Source: Roseicyclus marinus
GTDB taxonomy: Bacteria > Pseudomonadota > Alphaproteobacteria > Rhodobacterales > Rhodobacteraceae
Direction of reading: 5' to 3'
Length of the DNA: 64,000 nt
Assembly: GCF_030163795.1 (NCBI RefSeq)
Contig: NZ_JASJOF010000009.1
Coordinates: forward strand, 1-64,000
Numbering within the stretch: position 1 is the first letter of the stretch; each line of letters begins with the position of its first letter. Both the position numbers and the translations under genes were made by a program. The notes under the pieces were generated by a model. The model was not told the origin of the DNA. It saw only the letters and a program-made list of their open reading frames with translations, and did no database searches. Positions 11,958 to 23,938 of the stretch are shown here, in pieces.

Positions 11958-12815
11958 ATGACGTTCCGAACCCGCTTTGCCCCATCCCCCACCGGCCCCC
12001 TGCATCTCGGCCATGCCTATTCCGCGATCCTCGCCCATGACATGGCGCGGGCTGCGGGTGGCCTATTCCTCCTCCGGATCGAGGATATCGACCGCGACCG
12101 CTCCAAACCCGAATGGGAGGCCCTGATCCCCGAGGATCTCACCTGGCTCGGCCTGACATGGGATGAAGCCCCGATCCGCCAATCCGACCGGCGCGACAGC
12201 TACGATGCGGCGCTTGACGCGCTCTGGGCGCGCGGTCTTCTCTACCCCTGCAGCTGCACAAGACGCGACATCGCCGAAGCGCTCACCGCCCCGCAAGAAG
12301 GGGCCGCGCCCGCCATCGGCCCCGATGGTCCGGTCTATCCCGGCACCTGCCGCACCAAACCCCGGACAGGCCCCCGGCCACGCGACGCCCATCTGCGCCT
12401 CGACATCGCAGCCGCGCTTGCCGCCATCGGCCCGCCCGCGCCCCATTTCACCGAAACCGGCCCCGATCACGCCGGCACGATCACGACCGCGCCCGAAACC
12501 TACCTGGGCGGCATCGGCGACATCGTGCTCGCCCGGCGCGATTTCGGCACCTCCTACCATCTCTCGGTCGTGCTGGACGACGCCGCACAGCACATCACCC
12601 ATGTGACCCGCGGCGCGGACCTGTTCGAGGCGACGCGCATTCACGTCCTCCTTCAGCGCCTCCTCGCCCTGTCCACGCCCATCTACCACCACCACCGCCT
12701 GATCCGGGACGACGCGGGCAAACGGCTTGCCAAACGCGACGATGCCCGCGCGATCCGCCTCTACCGCGCGGAAGGCGCCACGCAGGAGGATATCCGCCGC
12801 AGGATCGGCATCTGA
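11958..12815 (+). CDS. gluQ: Glutamyl-Q tRNA(Asp) synthetase
   Basis: 285 residues, a truncated glutamyl-tRNA synthetase lacking the anticodon-binding domain. The class I HIGH motif is HLGH at residues 17-20, the KMSKS-like motif is KRLAKR (~256), and the zinc-site cysteines are in YPCSCTRRD and PGTC. GluQ attaches glutamate to queuosine-34 of tRNA-Asp; the queuosine enzyme Tgt is encoded at 30097-31227 and a tRNA-Asp(GUC) at 22835-22911, so target, base exchange and glutamylation are all in this window. It probably shares a transcript with trmFO. Confidence 0.94.
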   Translation: MTFRTRFAPSPTGPLHLGHAYSAILAHDMARAAGGLFLLRIEDIDRDRSKPEWEALIPEDLTWLGLTWDEAPIRQSDRRDSYDAALDALWARGLLYPCSCTRRDIAEALTAPQEGAAPAIGPDGPVYPGTCRTKPRTGPRPRDAHLRLDIAAALAAIGPPAPHFTETGPDHAGTITTAPETYLGGIGDIVLARRDFGTSYHLSVVLDDAAQHITHVTRGADLFEATRIHVLLQRLLALSTPIYHHHRLIRDDAGKRLAKRDDARAIRLYRAEGATQEDIRRRIGI

Positions 12816-12863
12816 CCCTTCTCTGTTTCAAAAATATCCCGGGGGAGTCGCCACAGGCGACGG

Positions 12864-12957
12864 GGGCAGAGCCCCTTTCTTGAAGCCAACGGGCAGAGCC
12901 CCCTTCTTGAAGCCAACGGGCAGAGCCCCCTTTTTCCAAAGCCCACAGGCAAAGCCC
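12864..12957. repeat. 27-bp intergenic tandem repeat with GC-rich hairpin cores
   Basis: Two 27-base units (12864-12890 and 12891-12917) and a third, decayed unit from 12918 share GGGCAGAGCCCC followed by TTCTTGAAGCCAAC. Each core can fold GGGGC/GCCCC-like stems. The array follows AAAATATCCCGGGGG (12831-12845), which I recognise as a common intergenic sequence in Rhodobacterales. It lies between the convergent ends of gluQ and hisI and is probably non-coding. Confidence 0.65.
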
Positions 12958-13326
12958 CTATTCGGGCCGCATCAACTCCACCTCGGCCCCATCTTGGACC
13001 GCCGTGTAGAAACAGCTGCGCCGGTTGGTGTGGCACGCAGGTCCTGTCTGGCGCACCAGCGCCAGCAGGCAATCGCGGTCGCAATCGATCCGCAACGCGA
13101 CCAAGTCCTGCACATGGCCCGAGCTTTCGCCCTTGACCCAGAAGGCACCCCGCGACCGGCTCCAATAGGTGACGCGCCTCGTCTCCAGCGTGCGCGCCAC
13201 GGCCGCCGCGTTCATCCACGCGAGCATCAGCACCTCGCCCGTCGCCGCCTCCTGCGCGATGCACGGGATCAGGCCATTGGCATCATATGTCAGGCTTGCG
13301 GGGTCAAATTCGGGCTGGTCAGTCAT
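12958..13326 (-). CDS. hisI: Phosphoribosyl-AMP cyclohydrolase
   Basis: 122 residues, the usual length for stand-alone HisI. WSRSRGAFWVKGESSGH carries the substrate-binding core. The metal ligands are in DCDRDCLLALV and CHTNRRSC. HisI opens the purine ring of phosphoribosyl-AMP in the third step of histidine synthesis, as a zinc-dependent cytoplasmic dimer. The fused HisE domain of enterobacteria is absent. It is divergent from the Fe-S scaffold gene (13394), and no other his gene is adjacent. Confidence 0.96.
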   Translation of the reverse strand: MTDQPEFDPASLTYDANGLIPCIAQEAATGEVLMLAWMNAAAVARTLETRRVTYWSRSRGAFWVKGESSGHVQDLVALRIDCDRDCLLALVRQTGPACHTNRRSCFYTAVQDGAEVELMRPE

Positions 13327-13393
13327 GGCATCGGTCTTTGCAAACGGGAATGTCGGGGCTACCTATATGCGCAAGGCACGAAAGGCGACACCC

Positions 13394-13849
13394 ATGTCCG
13401 GCGACACCGACCTGATCAAGCTCTATTCCCAGCGCATCCTCGCGCTCGCCGCCGACATTCCCCATGCCGGTCGGCTCGACGCCCCGCAGGCAAGCGTGCG
13501 CAAGCGCGCGCCGCTGTGCGGCTCCACGGTGACGGTCGATCTCGACATGGCGGACGGGCGCATCACCCGCTTCGGGCAAGATGTGAAGGCCTGCGCGCTC
13601 GGGCAAGCCGCTGCCAGCCTGATGGGCGCCGATATCCTTGGCCGCACCCGTGCCGAGGTCGAGGAAGCTCGCGACGCGCTGCGCGCCATGCTCAAGGACG
13701 GCGCCAGCCCGCCCGGCGCACCTTTCCACGGCTACGAGGTGTTGGAACCCGCCCGTGAGTATCGCAACCGCCACGCCTCGATCCTCCTCTCGCTCGAAGC
13801 CACCGCCGAAGCCATGGCCGAGGCCGAACAAGCCAGCGCCTGCGCCTGA
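13394..13849 (+). CDS. NifU/IscU-like Fe-S cluster assembly scaffold protein
   Basis: 151 residues with the NifU N-terminal (IscU) fold. Conserved cysteines are in APLCGSTVTV (~41) and VKACALGQAAASL (~65). The third canonical scaffold cysteine near position 106 of IscU is replaced in the region RNRHASILLSLEAT, so this is a divergent two-cysteine member; the tail CACA adds two unaligned Cys. A scaffold or Fe-S/zinc trafficking role is inferred. ATG 13394 is the only start giving a family-like N-terminus. It is monocistronic with a terminator following. Confidence 0.75.
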   Translation: MSGDTDLIKLYSQRILALAADIPHAGRLDAPQASVRKRAPLCGSTVTVDLDMADGRITRFGQDVKACALGQAAASLMGADILGRTRAEVEEARDALRAMLKDGASPPGAPFHGYEVLEPAREYRNRHASILLSLEATAEAMAEAEQASACA

Positions 13850-13861
13850 GCGCCGTGCATC

Positions 13862-13881
13862 GGGGCCATCCGCCCCTTTTT
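13862..13881 (+). terminator. Rho-independent terminator after Fe-S scaffold gene
   Basis: GGGGC (13862-13866) and GCCCC (13872-13876) flank a 5-base loop and precede TTTTT (13877-13881). Confidence 0.7.
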
Positions 13882-13902
13882 CGTCACGACCACACCCTCA
13901 AT

Positions 13903-13938
13903 AAAAAAAACCGCCGCACCCTTTCAGGGGCGCGGCGG
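13903..13938 (-). terminator. Strong terminator on minus strand
   Basis: Read on the minus strand, CCGCCGC pairs with GCGGCGG (13932-13938 with 13911-13917), with an inner CCC/GGG pairing, followed by eight U residues (13903-13910). It serves the tiny minus-strand genes at 13970-14182. Confidence 0.75.
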
Positions 13939-13969
13939 CAGTCAGCGTGTCTTTGGACAGGACCAGCCC

Positions 13970-14029
13970 CTAGAGGCAATCGGGGTCAAAGATGGTCGGG
14001 CAAACGGCGGGGACAGTCGCCGCGCCCAT
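13970..14029 (-). CDS. Possible tiny ORF, 19 residues
   Basis: The frame reads MGAATVPAVCPTIFDPDCL and then TAG. Third-position GC preference is strong, and it lies between the 39-residue gene and the minus-strand terminator. The ribosome site is weak. The in-frame reading extends ten codons further upstream without an ATG, so the true start may be a non-AUG codon. No family was recognised. It is offered as a candidate only. Confidence 0.25.
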   Translation of the reverse strand: MGAATVPAVCPTIFDPDCL

Positions 14030-14062
14030 GGCCCTGCCGGACCGCAGGCAGAAACGGATGTC

Positions 14063-14182
14063 TCAGACGAGACCGGGCAGATGAAGCAGCCCGTAAGTGA
14101 AAAGCGTCAGCGCAAGAACCCCCAGCGCATCCCCGATCAGGGTATCTCCGGAGCGGGTCAGGATCTCGGCGATGCGGTTCAT
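14063..14182 (-). CDS. Small single-helix protein, 39 residues
   Basis: The translation starts MNRIAEILTRSGDTLIGD and continues into one hydrophobic helix (ALGVLALTLFTYGLLHLPGLV). The ATG at 14182 has a good ribosome site, AAGGGAGA, seven bases upstream. It is probably a small inner-membrane protein; I do not recognise a named family. It lies between recG and a strong terminator on the same strand, but a 94-base gap separates it from the recG stop, so recG is downstream of nothing here and this gene may have its own promoter. Upstream is the recG 3' end. Confidence 0.5.
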   Translation of the reverse strand: MNRIAEILTRSGDTLIGDALGVLALTLFTYGLLHLPGLV

Positions 14183-14276
14183 GGCGGGTCTCCCTTGATC
14201 TGCGTGTTGTTGCTTTGTTCTCATACCCCGACCCCCAAGTCCAGAACTTTTTGAGAACATAAGCGAACAAAACGGG

Positions 14277-18843
<4,567 letters not shown>

Positions 18844-19557
18844 TCAGGCGTTCATCGCGATCCCCAGCGCGCCCTGCGCCGCCACCGGGTCGCGCAGCAC
18901 GTAGCCGCGCCCCCAGACGGTTTCGATGTAAGTCTCGCCCCCCGTCGCCACCGACAGCTTCTTGCGCAGCTTGCAGATGAAGACGTCGATGATCTTCAGT
19001 TCCGGCTCATCCATCCCGCCATAAAGGTGGTTGAGGAACATCTCCTTGGTCAGGGTCGTGCCTTTGCGCAGGCTCAGAAGTTCCAGCATCTGGTATTCCT
19101 TGCCGGTCAGATGCACCGCCTGCCCGTTCGCCTCCACCGTCTTGGCATCCAGATTGACCGCGATCTGCCCGGTGCGGATCACCGATTGCGCATGCCCCTT
19201 GGACCGGCGGATGATCGCATGGATGCGCGCCACCAATTCCTCGCGGTGAAACGGCTTGGTCAGGTAATCGTCCGCACCGAACCCAAAGCCCTTGAGCTTG
19301 GTATCGGGGTCGTCCAGCCCCGACAGGATCAGGATCGGCGTGTTCACCCGCGCGCTGCGCAACTGGCGCAAAACGTCATGGCCGTGAATATCGGGCAGGT
19401 TCAAATCAAGCAGGATGATGTCGTAATCATAGAGCTTGGCCAGATCTATGCCCTCCTCGCCAAGGTCGGTGGCATAGACGTTGAGATTGGCGTGGCGCAG
19501 CATCATCTCGATGCTGCGGGACGTGGTGGGGTCGTCTTCGACTAGCAGAACACGCAT
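18844..19557 (-). CDS. ctrA: Cell-cycle response regulator CtrA
   Basis: 237 residues. The receiver domain has its phospho-acceptor at Asp51 ([15 protein letters not shown]). The OmpR-type winged-helix domain contains [17 protein letters not shown] and [10 protein letters not shown], nearly identical to characterised CtrA. CtrA binds TTAA-N7-TTAA sites; in Rhodobacterales it is usually non-essential and controls motility, gene transfer agents and related traits. ATG 19557 gives the family start [12 protein letters not shown]; an ATG directly before it at 19560 is equally readable (GGAG upstream). A CtrA-like box lies 63-77 bases upstream, suggesting autoregulation. sciP is next upstream on the same strand. 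Confidence 0.96.
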   Translation of the reverse strand: MRVLLVEDDPTTSRSIEMMLRHANLNVYATDLGEEGIDLAKLYDYDIILLDLNLPDIHGHDVLRQLRSARVNTPILILSGLDDPDTKLKGFGFGADDYLTKPFHREELVARIHAIIRRSKGHAQSVIRTGQIAVNLDAKTVEANGQAVHLTGKEYQMLELLSLRKGTTLTKEMFLNHLYGGMDEPELKIIDVFICKLRKKLSVATGGETYIETVWGRGYVLRDPVAAQGALGIAMNA

Positions 19558-19619
19558 CATGTCACTCCGAATCTCACTGGGGAATCTCACAAGGTCGCGC
19601 TCAGCCTCGACTCGATTGG

Positions 19620-19634
19620 TTAATTTCAAGTTAC
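19620..19634 (-). promoter_or_regulatory. Near-consensus CtrA binding site upstream of ctrA
   Basis: TTAA (19620-19623), a 7-base spacer, then TTAC (19631-19634) on the plus strand: one mismatch from TTAA-N7-TTAA, with exact spacing. It lies between sciP and ctrA in the ctrA leader. Confidence 0.5.
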
Positions 19635-19682
19635 CCTTTTGGACAGGTTCAGCTATCGAAATCGCACCGTTCTGCACCTTGG

Positions 19683-19955
19683 TTACCGGTAGCGCTGCAG
19701 GGCCGTGGTCTTGAGCGCTGCAGGTCCGTGGCGCGCAACAGCCTGTCGCCACCCCTCCAGCTCTTCGGCCGACAGGTCCCACATCCTCATCGCCTCCTCC
19801 GCCGGGATCAGGCCCGAATCGACCGCCTGCACCACGGCGGCCTTGCGGCTGGCGACCCACCGCCGGGTCTCCGGCGGAGGCAGATCACCCCGCGTCAGCC
19901 TGCGGCCATCGGCCAGCGTCACGCCCGGGGGCCCTGCGATACGTCGGATAAACAT
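19683..19955 (-). CDS. sciP: CtrA inhibitor SciP (DUF1153 family)
   Basis: 90 residues. The family core [21 protein letters not shown] is followed by a helix-turn-helix-like [20 protein letters not shown]. In Caulobacter SciP binds CtrA and DNA and blocks CtrA-dependent transcription. The start ATG at 19955 follows AGGAGG at 10 bases. It is encoded 123 bases upstream of ctrA on the same strand, so the activator and its antagonist are physically linked; the CtrA-like site lies in the gap between them. Confidence 0.88.
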   Translation of the reverse strand: MFIRRIAGPPGVTLADGRRLTRGDLPPPETRRWVASRKAAVVQAVDSGLIPAEEAMRMWDLSAEELEGWRQAVARHGPAALKTTALQRYR

Positions 19956-20030
19956 CGGCGGCCAATCCTCCTGCCTGCGTCACAGGCCGAGTGATGGACC
20001 CATCCCCTTAATTCGAAGTAACCGCGACGC

Positions 20031-20058
20031 TTGTGAATGGGTCCGATTTTCCTATATT
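20031..20058 (+). promoter_or_regulatory. Candidate promoter of mnmA
   Basis: TTGTGA at 20031-20036, 16-base spacer, TATATT at 20053-20058; 39 bases before the chosen mnmA start. Confidence 0.45.
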
Positions 20059-20096
20059 CCCACAAACTCCCCGACCCCGACCCAAGGATGCGTCCC

Positions 20097-21239
20097 ATGG
20101 CCCTCGACCGGCCCGTCCCCCTCAATTCGCTCGGCTTGCCCAAAGCCCCCTCCGAGACGCGGGTGGTCGTGGCCATGTCCGGCGGCGTCGACAGTTCGGT
20201 CGTGGCCGCCCAATTGGCCGAGGAAGGCTATGACGTGGTGGGCGTCACGCTCCAGCTTTACGACCATGGCGCGGCGCTGGCGAAAAAGGGCGCATGCTGC
20301 GCGGGCCGCGACATCCATGATGCGCGCCGCGTGGCCGAAACCATGGGCTTTCCCCATTACGTGCTCGATTACGAAAACACTTTCCGCGAGGCGGTGATCG
20401 ACGAATTCGCCGACAGCTACCTTGCCGGCGCCACGCCTGTGCCCTGCATCCGCTGCAACGAGCGGGTGAAATTCAAGGATCTCCTGAACACCGCCCGCGA
20501 TCTCGATGCCGATTGCATGGCGACCGGCCATTACATCCAGCGCAAGATGGGTCCACAGGGGGCAGAACTGCATTGCGCCGCCGATGCCGCGCGCGACCAA
20601 TCCTATTTCCTGTTCTCGACCACGCAAGAACAGCTCGATTTCCTGCGCTTTCCGCTGGGCCATCTGGCGTCCAAGGCCGAAACGCGGGCCTTGGCGGCCA
20701 AATACGGCCTTCCCGTCGCCGACAAACCCGACAGCCAGGACATCTGCTTCGTGCCCAACGGCGATTATGCCGCCGTGATCGAGAAACTGCGCCCCGGCGC
20801 CGCCGATCCGGGCGAGATCGTGGACATCGATGGCAATGTCCTCGGCGAACATCGCGGTGTCATCCATTACACCATCGGCCAGCGCCGCGGCCTTGGCATC
20901 GGCGGGCTGGCCGATCCGCTCTATGTCGTGAAACTCGACCCCGACACACGGCGCGTGATCGTCGGCCCCAAGGACCTGCTCTCGACGCGGACAGTGCCCG
21001 TGCGCGAGATCAACTGGCTGGGCGATGCCCCCCTCACGTCGCGGACCGAATGGGAGGTGGAGGTCAAGATCCGCTCCACCCGCCCGCCGCGCCCGGCCAT
21101 GATCCGCCCGATCACCGACACCACGGCCGAGATCACGCTGATGACACCCGAGGATGGCGTAAGCCCCGGCCAAGCCTGCGTTTTCTACGCATCCGAAGGC
21201 AGCAGGGTTCTGGGCGGCGGCTGGATTCACCGGGGTTGA
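20097..21239 (+). CDS. mnmA: tRNA-specific 2-thiouridylase MnmA
   Basis: 380 residues from ATG 20097, which has AAGGA nine bases upstream; earlier in-frame Mets lack a spaced ribosome site. The PP-loop SGGVDSS is at ~28. Catalytic cysteines are in PCIRCNE and DICFV, and the C-terminal beta-barrel (GQACVFY) is complete. MnmA thiolates U34 of tRNA-Lys, -Glu and -Gln, using ATP and sulfur from the cysteine desulfurase relay. It is transcribed away from sciP. Confidence 0.96.
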   Translation: MALDRPVPLNSLGLPKAPSETRVVVAMSGGVDSSVVAAQLAEEGYDVVGVTLQLYDHGAALAKKGACCAGRDIHDARRVAETMGFPHYVLDYENTFREAVIDEFADSYLAGATPVPCIRCNERVKFKDLLNTARDLDADCMATGHYIQRKMGPQGAELHCAADAARDQSYFLFSTTQEQLDFLRFPLGHLASKAETRALAAKYGLPVADKPDSQDICFVPNGDYAAVIEKLRPGAADPGEIVDIDGNVLGEHRGVIHYTIGQRRGLGIGGLADPLYVVKLDPDTRRVIVGPKDLLSTRTVPVREINWLGDAPLTSRTEWEVEVKIRSTRPPRPAMIRPITDTTAEITLMTPEDGVSPGQACVFYASEGSRVLGGGWIHRG

Positions 21240-21292
21240 TCCACCCGCCACCGGCCCCAGGCTTCGGTGTGGTGGCCGCTCAGGGCGCATTA

Positions 21293-21347
21293 TACGGCGT
21301 ACGCGCCGTAGGGTGTACCTTCAGGCGCACCACTGGACACACCCTAC
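21293..21347 (+). terminator. Paired hairpins downstream of mnmA
   Basis: TACGGCG/CGCCGTA (21293-21299 with 21304-21310) closes a TACG tetraloop. A second, overlapping inverted repeat GTAGGGTGT/ACACCCTAC spans 21308-21316 and 21339-21347. There is no U-tract; it may end or protect the mnmA mRNA, or be a dispersed intergenic element. Confidence 0.4.
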
Positions 21348-21421
21348 AATAGGCTGCACCGATCACGGCGCACCACGACCCAGAGCCCGCCAAGGCCGTC
21401 TCATCATATCTTGGGGAAAAG

Positions 21422-21456
21422 TGGCGCGGTTGACGGGGATCGAACCCGCGCCCCCC
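21422..21456 (-). repeat. tRNA-Asp 3'-end copy (attachment-site-like)
   Basis: The minus strand reproduces the T arm, 3' acceptor strand and CCA of the tRNA-Asp at 22835-22911 with two mismatches in 35 bases (the T loop is TTCGATC instead of TTCGAGC). The 5' half of a tRNA is absent. Same orientation as the intact gene, 1.41 kb away. Confidence 0.7.
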
Positions 21457-21776
21457 TGCGGAACGGACGAACGCACCAATCCAGACCCACACCTGACAGG
21501 GTATTTTGCTTTATCATCGATGGATTTGCCCGGCTTCTTGTTGATTGACCCTTGCATCGAACGGAAATGCTTTTCGCGCATTCAATGACAGGGCCAAGTC
21601 ACAGGAATCTCTCGGGGCGTTCGTAAAGCTATTTACTGGATCGGCCGTAGAATGCCTCAATCAAGCGCAACGGCACCCCTTTTGTCGTCGAATTCTGACG
21701 CAAAACCAGGGCAGGGAATACCATATTCCATGAGGCGCTGAGAGGGGGTTGCCCCCCTCTCCCACAAATAGAGAGA

Positions 21777-22409
21777 TCAATCCCGACCATTGCCGCCGGC
21801 ATTGCCATTGCCGCCGCCATTCCCGTTGCCGCCGGCATTGCCATTCCCACCGCCGTTTCCGTTGCCGCCAGCATTGCCATTGCCACCGCCGTTCCCGTTG
21901 TCGCCGGCGTTCCCGTTGCTGGCTGCTGATGCGCTGGCACCCACGCCGGTTTGGCCATTTCCACGGTTACTTCCGCCAGCGCCAGCTATGCGCTCTCTGG
22001 CTTCCGCATCCCGCCGCAAGCTGTTTTCCAGCTGCCGTTCTCTTGCGACCGATATGGCCTCACGCGCCCTTTCCGAGGCTTGTTCGGGCAACTCATCGGC
22101 CGCGATAGCGTTGCGGCGTTCCTCGACAGAGACTTCGCCGTCGCCATCTTCGTCGACAGCCACGACGGCATCGACGACCTCGAACGTTTCTGGATCAAGC
22201 TCAAGTTCCAGCACCACGCCGTCTTGTTCGGCAACCAAAGTGGGGGACCCGAACAAAGGATCTTCCAGAGTGAAATCCGTAAATCCCTCACCGGCCAAAA
22301 TCTCCGCCAAATCCTGAATGGCGGGATCAACATCTTGAGCGCTTGCACTGGACGCGAAAAAAAGAGGAACCACTGACGTCAAAAACAAGGAAATCGTTGT
22401 TCGTTTCAT
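21777..22409 (-). CDS. Secreted EF-hand protein with Asn-Gly repeat tail
   Basis: 210 residues from ATG 22409 (GGAGGG upstream). A Sec signal peptide (MKRTTISLFLTSVV to ASSASA) is followed by a ~60-residue acidic region, one canonical EF-hand loop DEDGDGEVSVEE (all liganding positions present), an Arg/Glu-rich helix, and a low-complexity tail of NGNGGG/NGNAGG units ending in NGRD. It is likely an exported calcium-binding protein; no named family was recognised. It lies alone between the tRNA-Asp fragment and tRNA-Asp, in DNA of lower GC than its neighbours, which suggests acquisition. Confidence 0.8.
   Translation of the reverse strand: MKRTTISLFLTSVVPLFFASSASAQDVDPAIQDLAEILAGEGFTDFTLEDPLFGSPTLVAEQDGVVLELELDPETFEVVDAVVAVDEDGDGEVSVEERRNAIAADELPEQASERAREAISVARERQLENSLRRDAEARERIAGAGGSNRGNGQTGVGASASAASNGNAGDNGNGGGNGNAGGNGNGGGNGNAGGNGNGGGNGNAGGNGRD
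21780..21917 (-). repeat. 36-bp coding repeat (Asn-Gly tail)
   Basis: About 46 codons made of alternating NGNGGG and NGNAGG hexads, giving an 18/36-base period. It is a likely hotspot for copy-number change. Confidence 0.75.
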
Positions 22410-22775
22410 CTTTTGCCCTCCTTCCACGGCATCTCTCTGATGGACTGCCGGGGTACCAACGATGCGCCAAAGGATGCGGTTAAGCAAGAAACGAATGGCC
22501 CAACGACAAAGAATGATTCAATAGCGCTCGAATGGAGAATACCGGGTTTTCGCAAGGATGGCCTCGGTCGGATAATGCTCGAATACCCGCCCTTTATTTC
22601 GCGCGTGCCCAAGCCGCTGGGTGGGCGACATAACGCTGTCCACCCGCGACCACCGGCTTGATTGACCGTTGGCCAGGGATCGATAGACCCCCAAACGGGG
22701 CAGTCTCGGGATTCGATCAAGGGCGTGGGGGGGGATCGTGCTACCGCTCTGCCACAGACACGACACAACCATGCC
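22410..22775. other. Gene-free stretch upstream of the EF-hand gene
   Basis: No supported coding sequence. Around 22726-22770 the minus strand reads like a D-arm (GTGGCAGAGCGGTAGCAC) followed by a C-rich run and a T-loop-like TCGAATCC, possibly a decayed tRNA; it does not fold into a complete cloverleaf by eye. Confidence 0.5.
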
Positions 22776-22811
22776 AAAACACTAAGGGCCCCGCTGTGAA
22801 CGGGGCCCTTA
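22776..22811 (-). terminator. Terminator of tRNA-Asp
   Basis: AAGGGCCCCG (22784-22793) pairs with CGGGGCCCTT (22801-22810) around a 7-base loop; on the minus strand it is followed by AGTGTTTTGG. It lies 25 bases beyond the tRNA 3' end. Confidence 0.65.
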
Positions 22812-22834
22812 AGTCTTTGGCACACTTAGTCTAG

Positions 22835-22911
22835 TGGCGCGGTTGACGGGGCTCGAACCCGCGACCCCCGGCGTGACAGGCCGGTACTCTAACCAACTGA
22901 GCTACAACCGC
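22835..22911 (-). tRNA. tRNA-Asp (anticodon GTC)
   Basis: A complete 77-nt cloverleaf. Acceptor GCGGTTG/CAACCGC, D arm AGCTCAGTTGGTTAGAG, anticodon loop CTGTCAC, T loop TTCGAGC, discriminator G73 as expected for Asp, and encoded CCA. It is the substrate for Tgt (queuosine-34) and GluQ, both encoded in this window. Its 3' end is duplicated at 21422-21456. Confidence 0.96.
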
Positions 22912-22920
22912 GTGGGGGCT

Positions 22921-22949
22921 CGTTTATTGCCCTGCGTCCGGCCCGTCAA
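22921..22949 (-). promoter_or_regulatory. Promoter of tRNA-Asp
   Basis: On the minus strand TTGACG (22949-22944), a 17-base spacer, then TAAACG (22926-22921), ten bases before the mature tRNA 5' end. Confidence 0.6.
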
Positions 22950-22978
22950 GCGCCCTTTCACACCGCGCTGGCGTTTTC

Positions 22979-23938
22979 TCAATCGCGCCGCACCGGCCGG
23001 ACCGAGGCCAGCGTTCGACCCTGCGCCCGTTCCCGCTGAAAAACGTAAAGCCCCGCCCCCGCGATCAATGCGATCCCGACCCAGACGGCGGGCCGCGGCA
23101 CTTCGCCAAACACCGTCCAACCCCAGAAAATCGCCAAGGGCAGCGCCGCATATTCGTAGGAGGCCACGACCGAAGCCCGGCCCAACCGATAGGCAAGGCT
23201 CATGAAATAGCCGATCATCGCCGACATCACCCCGATCATCGCGAAGACGGGCAGATCCTCCGGCGCGGGCCAGACCCAGGCTCGCAGCAAGAAGATCACG
23301 GACGGATGCGTCGCGCCTTGGGCAAACCGCCCATCCCCCGCGACGACGAAGAACGACAGCGACACAAGCAGGAAACAGCCCTGAATGTAGACCGCCATGG
23401 CCGAGGCCGCCGAGCGTGCGCCCAATTTCCGCGTCAAAACCTGCATCCCCGAATAACAGGCCGCCGCCGCCAAGGGCAAAAGCAGGCTCACCCGCCCGAT
23501 CTCGCCCCAATCCACCCCCGGCGCCATCATCACCGCCACGCCGGCAAGCCCGATCCCGATCGCCGTCAGCCTGTATCGCCCCACCGGCTCGCCCAGCACC
23601 GGGATCGCGATCAGCGTGATGAACAGGGGCGCGACAAAGAAAAGCGCCGTCGCCGCCGCCAAGGGCATCACGGCAAGCCCCGCGAAAAACAGCATGTTCG
23701 ACAGCATGACCAGCCCCGCGCGCAGCGCATGAAGCCCGGGCCGGTCGGTTCGCAGCAAGACAAGACCGCCCTCGCGCCACAGAAAGATCAGGCTGACCGA
23801 CAACGCCACGACCGAGCGGAAGAACACCGTCTGATGCAGCGGATAATCCCCCGACAACAGCTTGATGCCCACGTCGTTCACCGTGCCGCACAACACGGCG
23901 ACAAGGACGAAAAGGATCGCCCGCCCCTGATCGCTCAT
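22979..23938 (-). CDS. DMT-superfamily (EamA) permease
   Basis: 319 residues with ten predicted membrane helices in two EamA halves: LFVLVAVLCGTVNDVGIKLL opens the first, and the second includes SVVASYEYAALPLAIFWGW. Members export or import small metabolites; the substrate cannot be read from sequence. The start ATG at 23938 overlaps the stop of the upstream GNAT gene (ATGA), so the two are translationally coupled. It ends 68 bases before tRNA-Asp, transcribed toward it. Confidence 0.85.
   Translation of the reverse strand: MSDQGRAILFVLVAVLCGTVNDVGIKLLSGDYPLHQTVFFRSVVALSVSLIFLWREGGLVLLRTDRPGLHALRAGLVMLSNMLFFAGLAVMPLAAATALFFVAPLFITLIAIPVLGEPVGRYRLTAIGIGLAGVAVMMAPGVDWGEIGRVSLLLPLAAAACYSGMQVLTRKLGARSAASAMAVYIQGCFLLVSLSFFVVAGDGRFAQGATHPSVIFLLRAWVWPAPEDLPVFAMIGVMSAMIGYFMSLAYRLGRASVVASYEYAALPLAIFWGWTVFGEVPRPAVWVGIALIAGAGLYVFQRERAQGRTLASVRPVRRD

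Larger units (their letters stand above)
21240..21776. other. Gene-free stretch between mnmA and the EF-hand gene
   Basis: No credible coding sequence on either strand. It holds the mnmA hairpins and a tRNA-Asp 3'-end copy (21422-21456). From about 21480 to 21720 it is visibly less GC-rich than the surrounding genes. Confidence 0.6.

Noticed and set aside
12864-12957. Protein-coding reading of the 27-bp repeat
   Set aside because: The period is a multiple of three and frames stay open, but no start or ribosome site is present and the sequence matches a recurrent intergenic element.
22518-22772. Minus-strand frame in the tRNA-Asp-flanked region as a gene
   Set aside because: It has no ribosome site or domain and crosses the tRNA-like remnant.
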